From positions 1,240,001 to 1,304,000 of the forward strand of contig NZ_CP008953.1 of the NCBI RefSeq assembly GCF_000732925.1: DNA of 64,000 nt. Reading direction: 5' to 3'. Below, piece by piece: positions 16,899-24,945 of the stretch. A model generated the notes under the pieces. The model saw only the letters and a program-made list of their open reading frames with translations. It made no database searches and was not told the origin of the DNA. Origin of the DNA: Amycolatopsis japonica. GTDB taxonomy: Bacteria; Actinomycetota; Actinomycetes; Mycobacteriales; Pseudonocardiaceae. The position numbers and the translations under genes are program-made. Position 1 is the stretch's first letter, and the number at the start of each line of letters is the position of its first letter.

Positions 16899-17162
16899 AT
16901 GGCTGCTTCGCAAGCTCCCAAGAAGGCCGGCGTCTTCGACATCCGGCTGATCATCGCCCTGCTCATCGGCGGTTACGGGCTGGTGCTCACGATCATGGGC
17001 ATCGGCTTCACCACCGAGGAGGAGCTGGCCAAGGCCGCCGACGTCAACATCAACCTGTGGGCGGGTATCGGCATGCTGGTGTTCGCGGCGTTGTTCATGC
17101 TCTGGGCGAAGCTGCGGCCCATCGTGGTGCCGCCGAGCACCGACGGCGAGAGCGGCGAATAG
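16899..17162 (+). CDS. Small two-helix membrane protein paired with the symporter
   Basis: An 87-residue protein with two hydrophobic segments (about 16-37, LIIALLIGGYGLVLTIMGIGF, and 52-68) joined by an acidic loop, with a soluble acidic C-terminus. AGGAGG lies just before the ATG, and the gene starts 10 bp after the symporter stop, so the two are cotranscribed. It may be an accessory subunit of the transporter; this is inferred only from position and size. Confidence 0.65.
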   Translation: MAASQAPKKAGVFDIRLIIALLIGGYGLVLTIMGIGFTTEEELAKAADVNINLWAGIGMLVFAALFMLWAKLRPIVVPPSTDGESGE

Positions 17163-17200
17163 CCGGGTTGTCCGGACAGCGGCGAGGGGCTCCGGCTACC

Positions 17201-18211
17201 GTGCATCTCGTGCTGCTCAACGCTCGACGTCGCCGGATCGCGTCCGTGCTGGCCCTGGTCGCCACACTGGGCGTGCTCTCGGCCTGCGGTCAGAACCTCG
17301 GCAAGTCCAACTTCGCCCGCACCACCGTCGCCGCCGAACCCGGCTCCGGTTCCGGTTCGGTGCCCGACGGGGACATCAACGATCCGGCGGTCACCCCCGC
17401 GGTGCTGCGCACGATCGACCCGTGCGGCCTGGTGAACAAGGAAGTGATGAGCGGCCTCGGCACGCCGGAGGACCCGACGTCGAATCTCACCTCGTTCGGC
17501 ACCTGCCGGGCGAAGGCCGTCGACGCCGGAGGCAAGGCCCTCACGGTCAGGGTCGAGATCGGCGCGTCGACCTTCTCCTCGATCAACGGCGTCACCGTTT
17601 CGGCGGTCGACGGGCTGCCGCAGATCGAGCGGAAGGACAAGGACGGGAAGAGCTGCGACGTCGGCATCATGACCCTGCGCAAGCCCGAGCGCGGGATCAG
17701 CTTCTCGGTCACCTACGACGGCGGCGACCCGTGCGCGACAGGGCGTGCGGTGGCCGCGAAGGCCGTGAAGAGCCTGCACGCGTCACCGGCGAAGTACCCG
17801 GCCGCCGCGGGCACGCTCACCGCGGTCGACCCGTGCACCGCCGCCGACACCGCCGTCCTCAACGAGGTGGTGCCGCACGGCGCGGCCGAGCTGACCTCCT
17901 TCCACTCCTGCGACTGGACACCGGGCTCCAACCCGCGGATCTCGATCAACTTCCGCAAGGGCCTTCCGCCGGAGGAACGCGACGGGACCAAGAAGGTCGA
18001 CCTCGACGGCGTCGCCGGGTACCAGAAGTTCGGCAGCGGCAACGCCGCCGAGTGCAAGATCGAATGGCAGCACAAGCCGTGGGTCGATGACGATGTCGAG
18101 ATCGTCAGCGTGATCTACAAGAACTACGACGAGAAGCCTGAGGAAGCGGTGTCGTGCGGGAAGGCCGCGAAGATCGCCAAATCGGTGATCTCCAAGCTGC
18201 CGAAGCCCTGA
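17201..18211 (+). CDS. DUF3558-like lipoprotein with two repeated modules
   Basis: A ~336-residue lipoprotein. The signal has the lipobox LSACG (about residue 27). The mature part contains two related modules, each opening with a DPC motif and closing with a second Cys: IDPCGLVNKEV...SFGTCRA and VDPCTAADTAV...SFHSCDW, so each module probably holds a disulphide. This resembles DUF3558, common in actinobacterial cell envelopes and of unknown function. The extracellular part of the Ser/Thr kinase at 40868 shows the same DPC pattern. Start GTG 17201 or GTG 17210. Confidence 0.7.
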   Translation: MHLVLLNARRRRIASVLALVATLGVLSACGQNLGKSNFARTTVAAEPGSGSGSVPDGDINDPAVTPAVLRTIDPCGLVNKEVMSGLGTPEDPTSNLTSFGTCRAKAVDAGGKALTVRVEIGASTFSSINGVTVSAVDGLPQIERKDKDGKSCDVGIMTLRKPERGISFSVTYDGGDPCATGRAVAAKAVKSLHASPAKYPAAAGTLTAVDPCTAADTAVLNEVVPHGAAELTSFHSCDWTPGSNPRISINFRKGLPPEERDGTKKVDLDGVAGYQKFGSGNAAECKIEWQHKPWVDDDVEIVSVIYKNYDEKPEEAVSCGKAAKIAKSVISKLPKP

Positions 18212-18279
18212 CGCTGGCGGCATCCGGCCGGGAGAGGTAGGAAGGGGGCACCCCACCCGCCGACGGCCGGAGGCCACCC

Positions 18280-19281
18280 TTGAAGAAGATCATCAACGAC
18301 CCGAAGACGGTGGTCGCGGAATCGTTGCGCGGACTCGCCGCGGCGCATGCGGACGTCCTGCGCGTGGAGGACGACCCGGCGATCGTGGTACGTGTGGACG
18401 CGCCGGTGGCGGGCAAGGTCGCGGTGATCTCCGGCGGCGGTTCCGGGCACGAGCCGCTGCACGGCGGTTTCGTCGGGCAGGGCATGCTCGCCGCCGCCGT
18501 CCCGGGCGCCGTGTTCACCTCGCCGACGCCGGACGCCGTGGAAGCCGCGGTCAAGGCGACCACCGGGGACGCGGGCGCGCTGCTGATCGTGAAGAACTAC
18601 ACCGGTGACGTGCTCAACTTCGAGACCGCCGGGGAACTCGCCGCCGCCGAAGGGCTGGACGTGCGCAGCGTGGTCATCGACGACGACGTCGCGGTCAAGG
18701 ACTCCACGTACACGGCCGGCCGTCGCGGCGTCGGCGGCACGGTGCTGCTGGAGAAGATCACCGGCGCCGCCGCCGAACGGGGCGACACGCTGGACGCGGT
18801 GGAGGCCTTGGCACGCAAGGTGATCGGCCAGGTGCGGTCGATCGGGGTCGCGCTCACCGCGCCGACCGTGCCGCACGCGGGCGAGCCGAGTTTCGACCTC
18901 GCCGACGACGAGATCGAGTTCGGCATCGGCATCCACGGCGAGCCCGGTATCGAGCGCACCGCCGTGACGACGGCCGACGAACTCGTCGCGCGCATGGTCG
19001 AAGCGGTGGTCACGGACCTGCCCTTCGCCGAGGGCGACAAGGTCCTGCTGTTCACGAACTCGATGGGCGGGACCCCGCTGGTCGAGCTGTACCTCGCCCA
19101 CGGGATCGCCGAGCGGCTGCTGGCCGAGCGTGGGATCGTGGTCGAACGGCGGCTGGTGGGGCCGTACATCACCAGCCTCGAGATGCAGGGGATGAGCCTG
19201 ACGTTGCTGAAACTGGACGACGAGCTGACCGAGTTGTGGGACGCGCCGGTGAACACCCCGGCCCTGAGGTGGGGAGTCTGA
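18280..19281 (+). CDS. dhaK: Dihydroxyacetone kinase subunit DhaK
   Basis: A 333-residue protein binding dihydroxyacetone. The glycine-rich SGGGSGHEPLHGG block (about 48-60) and GIGIHGEPG, with His219 as the residue that forms the covalent hemiaminal with substrate, are both present. The TTG start at 18280 is supported by GGAGG 6-10 nt upstream and by the family N-terminus KKIINDP. The stop overlaps the dhaL ATG (TGATG). With DhaL and DhaM it makes dihydroxyacetone phosphate from the phosphotransferase system rather than from free ATP. Confidence 0.93.
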   Translation: MKKIINDPKTVVAESLRGLAAAHADVLRVEDDPAIVVRVDAPVAGKVAVISGGGSGHEPLHGGFVGQGMLAAAVPGAVFTSPTPDAVEAAVKATTGDAGALLIVKNYTGDVLNFETAGELAAAEGLDVRSVVIDDDVAVKDSTYTAGRRGVGGTVLLEKITGAAAERGDTLDAVEALARKVIGQVRSIGVALTAPTVPHAGEPSFDLADDEIEFGIGIHGEPGIERTAVTTADELVARMVEAVVTDLPFAEGDKVLLFTNSMGGTPLVELYLAHGIAERLLAERGIVVERRLVGPYITSLEMQGMSLTLLKLDDELTELWDAPVNTPALRWGV

Positions 19282-19904
19282 TGGCCTGCACCGCCGAGAC
19301 GCTCGCCGCCGCCTTGCGGGCGGCGGCCGCGGTGATCGCCGAGCATCGTGCCGAACTGGTCGACCTCGACCGCGCGATCGGCGACGCCGACCACGGCGAG
19401 AACATGGACCGGGGCTTCACTGCCATCGTGTCCGCTTTGGACTCCGCCACGCCCGAGACCCCCGCCGCGGTCGCGAAGCTCGCCGCCACGACGCTGATCT
19501 CGAAGGTCGGCGGCGCGGCGGGCCCGTTGTACGGCACGGCTTTCCTGCGCGCGTCGGTCAAACTGGGCGACGCGGCCGAAGTGGACGGTCCGCTGCTGGT
19601 CGAGGCCCTGCGCGCGGCGCTCGAAGGAGTGCAGGCGCGCGGCAAGGCCGTCGGGGGAGACGCGACCATGGTCGACGCCCTGATCCCCGCCGTCTCCGCC
19701 GCCGAGGAGGCCGTCGGCGACGGCGTCGCGGCGATCCTGGCCGCGGCCGCCGACGCCGCGGACAAGGGCGCCGAGTCCACTGTGGACCTCGTCCCGCGCA
19801 AGGGGCGGGCGTCGTACCTCGGCGAGCGGGCGAAGGGGCATATGGATCCCGGTGCCCGCTCGACGGCATTGCTGCTGCGCGCGTTCGCGGAGGCCGCCAA
19901 GTGA
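19281..19904 (+). CDS. dhaL: Dihydroxyacetone kinase subunit DhaL
   Basis: A 207-residue all-helical subunit carrying the tightly bound ADP that is phosphorylated by DhaM. The Mg-nucleotide Asp cluster is visible in DLDRAIGDADHGENMDRG (about 26-43), with further conserved GKAVGGDATMVDALIPA. The ATG overlaps the dhaK stop, and the 3' end overlaps dhaM as GTGA, so translation of all three is coupled. Confidence 0.92.
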   Translation: MACTAETLAAALRAAAAVIAEHRAELVDLDRAIGDADHGENMDRGFTAIVSALDSATPETPAAVAKLAATTLISKVGGAAGPLYGTAFLRASVKLGDAAEVDGPLLVEALRAALEGVQARGKAVGGDATMVDALIPAVSAAEEAVGDGVAAILAAAADAADKGAESTVDLVPRKGRASYLGERAKGHMDPGARSTALLLRAFAEAAK

Positions 19905-20575
19905 GCGTCGGAATCGTGCTCGTCTCCCACAGCTCCAAACTCGCCGAAGGACTCGCGGAACTCGCCGCGCAGATGGCGCCGGACGTCACCATCGCGGCGG
20001 CGGGCGGCCTGGCCGACGGCGGGATCGGAACGGACTACGACGAGGTCGTCGCCGCGACGCAGCGCGCCGATTCGGGATCGGGCGTCGTCCTGCTGTACGA
20101 CCTGGGCAGCGCGCAGATGACCGCGGAACTGGCGGTCGAATCGCTCGCCGACCCGTCGGCCGCGGTCGTCGTGGACGCGCCGCTGGTCGAAGGCGCGATC
20201 GCCGCCGCCGTCGCGGCGCAGGGCGGGGCGGACCGCAAGGCCGTCGCCGAAGCGGCCGCCTCGGCGGGCGCACCGCCGGACCTGACGTTCGACGAAGGCG
20301 CGCAGGACGGCGAGAGCAGTGTCGAACTCACGTTGCGGAACGACGTCGGGCTGCACGCGCGGCCGGCCGCGGTACTGGTGCGCAGTATCGCGGGGCTGGA
20401 CGCGCAGGTCACCGTGCGGCTGGGCGACGAGACCGCGGACGCCAACAGCGTGCTCGCGCTGATGGCGCTCGGCGCGCGCCAGGGCGACCGGATCGAGGTC
20501 CGCGCGAAGGGCGCGCAGGCCGATGAAGCGCTCACCAAGGTCAAGGATCTGGTGGAGCAGAACTTCGGCGAGTGA
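19901..20575 (+). CDS. dhaM: DhaM phosphotransferase subunit: EIIA-mannose-like domain fused to HPr
   Basis: A 224-residue fusion. Residues 1-125 are the EIIA-Man-like domain with the phospho-accepting His10 (LVSHSSKL). Residues ~140-224 are a complete HPr domain with His152 in GLHARPA. Unlike the E. coli DhaM, no enzyme I-like domain is attached, so phosphate must come from a separate PtsI. Start is GTG in a GTGA overlap with dhaL. Confidence 0.9.
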   Translation: MSVGIVLVSHSSKLAEGLAELAAQMAPDVTIAAAGGLADGGIGTDYDEVVAATQRADSGSGVVLLYDLGSAQMTAELAVESLADPSAAVVVDAPLVEGAIAAAVAAQGGADRKAVAEAAASAGAPPDLTFDEGAQDGESSVELTLRNDVGLHARPAAVLVRSIAGLDAQVTVRLGDETADANSVLALMALGARQGDRIEVRAKGAQADEALTKVKDLVEQNFGE

Positions 20576-20580
20576 GCTGA

Positions 20581-20606
20581 GGGCGTCGAGGCCTTCACGG
20601 ACGCCC
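20581..20606 (+). terminator. Hairpin after dhaKLM
   Basis: GGGCGTC (20581-20587) pairs with GACGCCC (20600-20606) around a 12-nt loop, starting 6 bp after the dhaM stop. It directly precedes the IS-interrupted repeat hairpin. Confidence 0.5.
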
Positions 20607-20646
20607 CAAGTACATGAAGGCCCCCTTCCTTGCGTCTAGCGCGGTG

Positions 20647-21995
20647 GGTGGATTCCAGGGATGGTTGCAACACGGGTGATCAACTGGTTTCGGTGAGGAG
20701 TTTGGTCAAGCGCTCGGCTGGGGTGTCCCAGCCGAGCGTTTTGCGTGGGCGGCGGTTGAGCTGGGCGGCGACGGCGGTGAGGTGGTCGGGGGTGTGGACG
20801 CTCAGGTCTGTGCCTTTGGGGAAGTATTCGCGGAGCAGGCCGTTGGTGTTCTCGTTGGAGCCGCGTTGCCAGGGTGCGTGGGGGTCGCAGAAGTAGACGG
20901 GCATGTTGGTGGCGATGCTGAATTCGTGGTGTCGCGCCATTTCCGCGCCTTGGTCCCAGGTGAGGGAGCGGCGTAAGTGTTCGGGCAGGGTTGTGATGGT
21001 GGTGACGAGGGCGTCGCGGACGTGTTCGGCGGTGCGGGATTGTCCGAGGTGGACGAGCATGACGTAGCGGGTGGAGCGTTCGACCAGGGTGCCGATCGCG
21101 GATGCTCCGTTCTCGCCGATGATGAGGTCGCCTTCCCAGTGGCCGGGGACGGCGCGGTCGTCTGCCTCGGCCGGGCGGTCGCTGATCATCACCATCGGCG
21201 TGGTGAACCGGGGCTGGCGTTGCTCGCCGTTGCCGCGGGGTTTGCGCTGGGTGCGGCCGGTGCGTAGCGCGGCTTTGAGTTCGCGGCGCAGCTCGCCGCG
21301 GCCTTGGACATACAGGGCTTGATAGATCGTTTCGTGGGCCACGTGCAGCTCCGGCTGGTCGGGGTGATCACGGCGCAGCCGGTTACTGGCTTGTTCGGGG
21401 CTGCACCGGTCGTCCAGCATGTCTTGGATCCGGTCCCGCAGCTCGGGGTTGGCCGCGATCTTGCCAGGTTTGGGCCGGGGCCGGCGAGCGTCGGCCCGGG
21501 CCTGCGCGGAATAGGGAAGATACTCATCGCTGGCGGGATCGGCGTTGCGGCCCAGTTCCCGGCTGACCGTCGAGGCCGGGCGGCCGATCCGGCGGCCGAT
21601 CTCCCGGGGGCCGTGCCCGGCCCGCGCCAGATCCGCGATCAGAAGCCGCTCGTCCTGAGACAGAAACCAGGTGGACGGAACCCGTGCTCCGCCCGCAGGC
21701 AGGCGGTCCGAGGAAGGCGACTCCGGCACGGACGGGCACGACGGCGGGGCGGAAGGCCTGCCGGCCTTCCGCCCCGTCTGACTCGCGCGTCCTTGCCGCC
21801 ACCGATGCCCGGTCCGGCGGTTGATCCCCACGATCCGGCACGCCTCAGCAGTGCCCATCCCTTGCGCCACAAGATCAAGATATGCCCGGCGCTCGGCAAG
21901 CAGCTTCTTCGGCCCCTGAGGCGACCGATCCATACGGATCTCGAACAACACAACCCCTGAACAACTCAGGTGTTGCAACCACCACTAGAACCCAA
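20647..21995. mobile_element. IS30-family insertion sequence, about 1.35 kb
   Basis: One transposase gene is flanked by imperfect terminal inverted repeats. The inner part TGGTTGCAACAC is identical at both ends (left 20662-20673, right 21971-21982 complement). Outward, GGATTCCAGGGA at the left matches GGGTTCTAGTGG at the right in 8 of 12 positions, giving about 20/24 overall. GGTG flanks both sides (20643-20646 and 21996-21999) and may be the target duplication, though IS30 elements usually duplicate 2-3 bp. The exact ends are uncertain by a few bases. It looks intact. Confidence 0.75.
20680..21933 (-). CDS. IS30-family transposase
   Basis: A 417-residue transposase. It has an N-terminal helix-turn-helix (MGTAEACRIVGINRRTGHRW), a second HTH of IS30 type (PREIGRRIGRPASTVSREL), and the DDE catalytic core: GHWEGDLIIG (first Asp), LTWDQGAEMARH (second Asp) and RGSNENTNGLLREYFPKG (Glu). 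The frame is uninterrupted and almost fills the element. ATG 21933 (MDRSPQGPKK) is preferred; the frame is open further upstream toward the IS end. Confidence 0.9.
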   Translation of the reverse strand: MDRSPQGPKKLLAERRAYLDLVAQGMGTAEACRIVGINRRTGHRWRQGRASQTGRKAGRPSAPPSCPSVPESPSSDRLPAGGARVPSTWFLSQDERLLIADLARAGHGPREIGRRIGRPASTVSRELGRNADPASDEYLPYSAQARADARRPRPKPGKIAANPELRDRIQDMLDDRCSPEQASNRLRRDHPDQPELHVAHETIYQALYVQGRGELRRELKAALRTGRTQRKPRGNGEQRQPRFTTPMVMISDRPAEADDRAVPGHWEGDLIIGENGASAIGTLVERSTRYVMLVHLGQSRTAEHVRDALVTTITTLPEHLRRSLTWDQGAEMARHHEFSIATNMPVYFCDPHAPWQRGSNENTNGLLREYFPKGTDLSVHTPDHLTAVAAQLNRRPRKTLGWDTPAERLTKLLTETS

Positions 21996-22155
21996 GGTGA
22001 AGGGGGCCTTCATGTACTTGGCCCTCGCCGGAGGCAGAACTTCGGTGGGTGAGGTGAGGCCTTCACGCACCAGGCGCTTCCCTGATTGTCCATAGAGGAC
22101 GCCTGCTGTGGTGAATTGCCCGATTTGCGAAGGTTTGTCCATATTCTCAAGTCTG

Positions 22156-22200
22156 TGAAGGCCTCCTTGAGGGACTCTGGGTCCCTCAAGGAGGCCTTCA
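22156..22200. repeat. 20-bp perfect hairpin
   Basis: Arms 22156-22175 and 22181-22200 are exact complements with a 5-nt loop. The outer part TGAAGGCC relates it to the hairpins at 9091 and 20607. There is no adjacent coding sequence to terminate. Confidence 0.8.
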
Positions 22201-22257
22201 TTTGTGTACTTACGTCCGATCTGCGTGGGAGTGAGAGTCCGGTTGTCGTCGAGGGAT

Positions 22258-22304
22258 GACGATGAAGGAATTGGGACGTTGAGTGTCCCGATTCCTTCAT
22301 CGTC
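22258..22304. repeat. 20-bp hairpin
   Basis: Arms 22258-22277 and 22285-22304 pair over 20 bp with one T-G pair and a 7-nt loop. The outer arm reads GACGATGAAGGAAT. Confidence 0.75.
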
Positions 22305-22369
22305 GCGGTGGCCGTCCTGGTCTTGAACCCTTGATCGTGCCGGTCGCGCCTCGGGGTGGACGACCGAGT

Positions 22370-22408
22370 GGGGAAGATCCTGGACGTTGGACGGCTGGAA
22401 TCTTCCCC
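22370..22408. repeat. Degenerate hairpin
   Basis: GGGGAAGAT (22370-22378) and ATCTTCCCC (22400-22408) are exact complements with a 21-nt spacer. Two further bases per arm could pair past a bulge. It looks like a decayed member of the hairpin cluster. Confidence 0.5.
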
Positions 22409-22472
22409 GCTCGCCCAAGACGACAGCCGGCATGAGCTTCACTGCCCGCCTGCCTCACCGACGGGGTCGACC

Positions 22473-22511
22473 GTGGAGGATTCAGGACGCACAACGTCCC
22501 GAATCCTCCAC
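22473..22511. repeat. 17-bp hairpin
   Basis: GTGGAGGATTCAGGACG (22473-22489) pairs with 22495-22511 at 16 of 17 positions around a 5-nt loop. Confidence 0.7.
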
Positions 22512-22789
22512 ACTCGGCCCCGGCCACGCCAGCGGGTCAGCAAATACGGGTCCCTCAAGGAGGCCTTCACGGACTTGAGGGTCGTCGCTGGCGGACCATC
22601 GGCGCCGGACATCGGCCAGCTGGTAGCAAAGGTCCCTTGATCCGGCCATCGGCGCCGGAGGAAAAGCGTCCTTCAGCCCTCGTCCGCGAGTGACACTTAC
22701 TCGATTCGGAGGGTGACAGCCGCTGCTTTCCGCGCCCCGGCATGGCACGATCGGAGAAACTACCAGCGAGTAACCTCCGGAGGCCGGTT

Positions 22790-24565
22790 GTGGCGCGGGA
22801 AATCTCGAGTGTGGGAGTCATCGGTCTCGGCACCATGGGTGCCGGGATCGCCGAGGTGCTCGCGCGGAGCGGCGTATCGGTCGTCGCGGTGGAGATCGAC
22901 GACGACGGCGTCCACCGCGGCCGGGGTCATCTGGAGCATTCGACCGAACGGGCGGTGTCCGGCGGCAAACTCGACGCCGACGGCCGGAGCGCGCTCCTGG
23001 ACCGGATCCGGTACACCACGTCGCTGGCGGAATTGTCCGATGTGGACCTGGTGATCGAGGCGATCCCGGAGAACCTCGAAGCGAAATCCGACGTGTTCGC
23101 GCAGCTGGACAAGATCACCGGTCCGGACACGATCTTCGTCTCGAACACCTCTTCGCTGTCGATCACCGAGATCGGCGTGCACACCGCGCGGCCGGGCAAG
23201 GTCGTCGGGATGCACTTCTTCAACCCGGCGCCGATCCTCAAACTGGTCGAGGTCGTCCGCACCGTCGTCACCGAGCCCGACGTGGTCACCGACGTCGTCG
23301 CGTTCGCCGAACGGCTCGGCAAGACCCCGGTGGTGATCGGCGACCGCGCCGGGTTCATCGCCAACGCCCTGCTCTTCGGGTATCTCAACCACGCCGTGCG
23401 GATGTACGAGCAGCGCTACGCCACCCGCGAGGACCTCGACGCGGCGATGCGGTTCGGCTGCGGATATCCCATGGGGCCCTTGGCTTTGCTCGACCTCATC
23501 GGGCTGGACACCGCGTACGAGATCCTCGACACGATGTACCACCAGTCGCGCAACCGGCTGCACGCGCCGGCGCCGCTGCTCAAGCAGATGATCACCGCCG
23601 GGCTGCTCGGCCGGAAGACGGGCCGGGGTTTCTACACCTACGACGAGCCCGATTCGCCGACGGTGACCGACGCGGTCACGAAGTCCACAGTGGACACTGC
23701 GACGGCGCGCGAAGTGCGCAAGGTCGGCGTCGTCGGGACCGGGACCATGGCGACGGGCATCGTCGAGGTGTTCGCGAAACGCGGCTACGAGGTCATCCTG
23801 CGCGCCCGGAGCGCGGAGAAGGCCGCGGCGTCGGTCGCGCGGGTGAAGAAGTCGCTGGACAAGGCCGTCGTCAAGGGCAAGCTGTCCGAAGAGGACGCCG
23901 CCGCCGCGCTCGGCCGGATCTCGCCGGCGGTGGAGTTCGAGGAACTGGCCGACGTCGACCTCGTCGTCGAGGCGGTGGCCGAAGACCTGGCCGTCAAGCA
24001 GGCCGTCTTCGCCGCGCTCGACGACGTCGTGAAGCCGGGCGCGGTCCTGGCGACGACCACGTCCTCGCTGCCGGTCATCGAATGCGCGGCCGCCACTTCG
24101 CGGCCTTCCGACGTGGTCGGCGTGCACTTCTTCAACCCGGCGCCGGTGATGAAACTCGTCGAGGTCGTCTCCACCATCGCCACCGCTCCCGACGTGATCG
24201 CGACCGTCGACGCCGTCTGCGCTGCCGTGGGCAAGCACCCCGTGCACTGCGGCGACCGGGCCGGGTTCATCGTCAACGCGCTGCTGTTCCCGTACCTGAA
24301 CGACGCGGTGAAGATGCTCGAAGCGCACTACGCGGAAGCCGACGACATCGACACCGCGATGAAGGTGGGCTGCGGGCTGCCGATGGGCCCGTTCGAACTG
24401 CTCGACGTCGTCGGGCTGGACGTTTCGCTGGCGATCCAGCGGACGCTGTACAACGAGTTCCGCGAAGAGGGCTTCGCGCCGGCGCCGTTGCTGGAGCACC
24501 TCGTGACCGCCGGTCGGCTCGGCCGCAAGACCGGGAAGGGGTTCAAGGACTACTCGGCGCGGTAA
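22790..24565 (+). CDS. Tandem-duplicated 3-hydroxyacyl-CoA dehydrogenase
   Basis: A 591-residue protein made of two homologous 3-hydroxybutyryl-CoA dehydrogenase units. Unit 1 (about 1-290) has the NAD motif GVIGLGTMGAGIAEVL, the HFFNPAPILKLVE substrate/catalytic block and GDRAGFIANALL. Unit 2 (about 315-591) repeats them as GVVGTGTMATGIVEVF, HFFNPAPVMKLVE and GDRAGFIVNALL. Both units keep the catalytic His. The reaction is NAD-dependent oxidation of (S)-3-hydroxyacyl-CoA. GTG 22790 is chosen because CCGGAGG lies 6 nt upstream; an earlier ATG at 22742 lacks such a site. Confidence 0.88.
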   Translation: MAREISSVGVIGLGTMGAGIAEVLARSGVSVVAVEIDDDGVHRGRGHLEHSTERAVSGGKLDADGRSALLDRIRYTTSLAELSDVDLVIEAIPENLEAKSDVFAQLDKITGPDTIFVSNTSSLSITEIGVHTARPGKVVGMHFFNPAPILKLVEVVRTVVTEPDVVTDVVAFAERLGKTPVVIGDRAGFIANALLFGYLNHAVRMYEQRYATREDLDAAMRFGCGYPMGPLALLDLIGLDTAYEILDTMYHQSRNRLHAPAPLLKQMITAGLLGRKTGRGFYTYDEPDSPTVTDAVTKSTVDTATAREVRKVGVVGTGTMATGIVEVFAKRGYEVILRARSAEKAAASVARVKKSLDKAVVKGKLSEEDAAAALGRISPAVEFEELADVDLVVEAVAEDLAVKQAVFAALDDVVKPGAVLATTTSSLPVIECAAATSRPSDVVGVHFFNPAPVMKLVEVVSTIATAPDVIATVDAVCAAVGKHPVHCGDRAGFIVNALLFPYLNDAVKMLEAHYAEADDIDTAMKVGCGLPMGPFELLDVVGLDVSLAIQRTLYNEFREEGFAPAPLLEHLVTAGRLGRKTGKGFKDYSAR

Positions 24566-24575
24566 CTTGGATGCC

Positions 24576-24935
24576 ATGCCGGTTTCCGCGGGGGTCAGGA
24601 AACGGATCAAGGAACTCCTCGATCCGGACGACGAGATCCACTACGTGTTCCCAGCCGACGTCTTCGGCAGCACCAACCCCGGAGTGTTCTTCGCGGTGAC
24701 ACGCAAGACGATCACGATCCTGACCACCGGGTACCTGAGCCGGAAGATGCCGAAACGCGTCGTCGCGACGACGTTGCGGAACCATCGGATCGGGCCGGTC
24801 GACACCTCGACCGTCCCGTGGTTCAAGTTCAACGGCGTCGACTACGAGATCGACGACGAGTACATCTCCGTCGTGCACGCCGCGGATGCCGAGATCATGC
24901 GGGGAAAACCTGAAGATCCGCTGCCGGACCTCTAA
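24576..24935 (+). CDS. Small conserved protein of unknown function
   Basis: A 119-residue soluble protein with no assigned role. It reads as an alpha start (VRKRIKELLDPDDEIHYVFPAD) followed by many beta strands (GVFFAVTRKTITILTTGYL), reminiscent of the bacterial PH-like fold, and an acidic end. It starts 10 bp after the dehydrogenase stop, so it may be cotranscribed. ATG 24576 is favoured over a TTG three codons earlier. Confidence 0.6.
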   Translation: MPVSAGVRKRIKELLDPDDEIHYVFPADVFGSTNPGVFFAVTRKTITILTTGYLSRKMPKRVVATTLRNHRIGPVDTSTVPWFKFNGVDYEIDDEYISVVHAADAEIMRGKPEDPLPDL

Positions 24936-24945
24936 GCTCCCGGGA

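Larger units (their letters stand above)
20607..22020. repeat. Intergenic hairpin split by an insertion sequence
   Basis: The left arm (20607-20634) starts CAAGTACATGAAGGCCCCCT. The complementary right arm (about 21993-22020) reads AGGGGGCCTTCATGTACTTG at its end. Apart from the IS between them the arms pair over about 20 bp, and the loop remnant TCTAG stays with the left arm. The core matches the intact hairpin at 9091-9145, with compensated changes (GTACGTG versus GTACATG). The insertion separates two arms that were once adjacent. Confidence 0.75.
22021..22789. other. Gene-free region filled with degenerate intergenic hairpins
   Basis: No convincing gene is seen in about 770 bp. It contains several palindromic elements (listed separately) and an orphan half-arm at 22550-22569, identical to the right arm of the hairpin at 22181-22200. 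The motif CATCGGCGCCGGA occurs twice (near 22598 and 22647), and the 16-mer TGGTAGCAAAGGTCCC (22621-22636) recurs at 25789-25804. The last ~60 bp should hold the promoter of the dehydrogenase gene. Confidence 0.6.

Noticed and set aside
22010..22300. Short coding frames in the repeat-rich region
   Set aside because: They consist of translated hairpin arms with no ribosome binding sites and no recognisable protein features.
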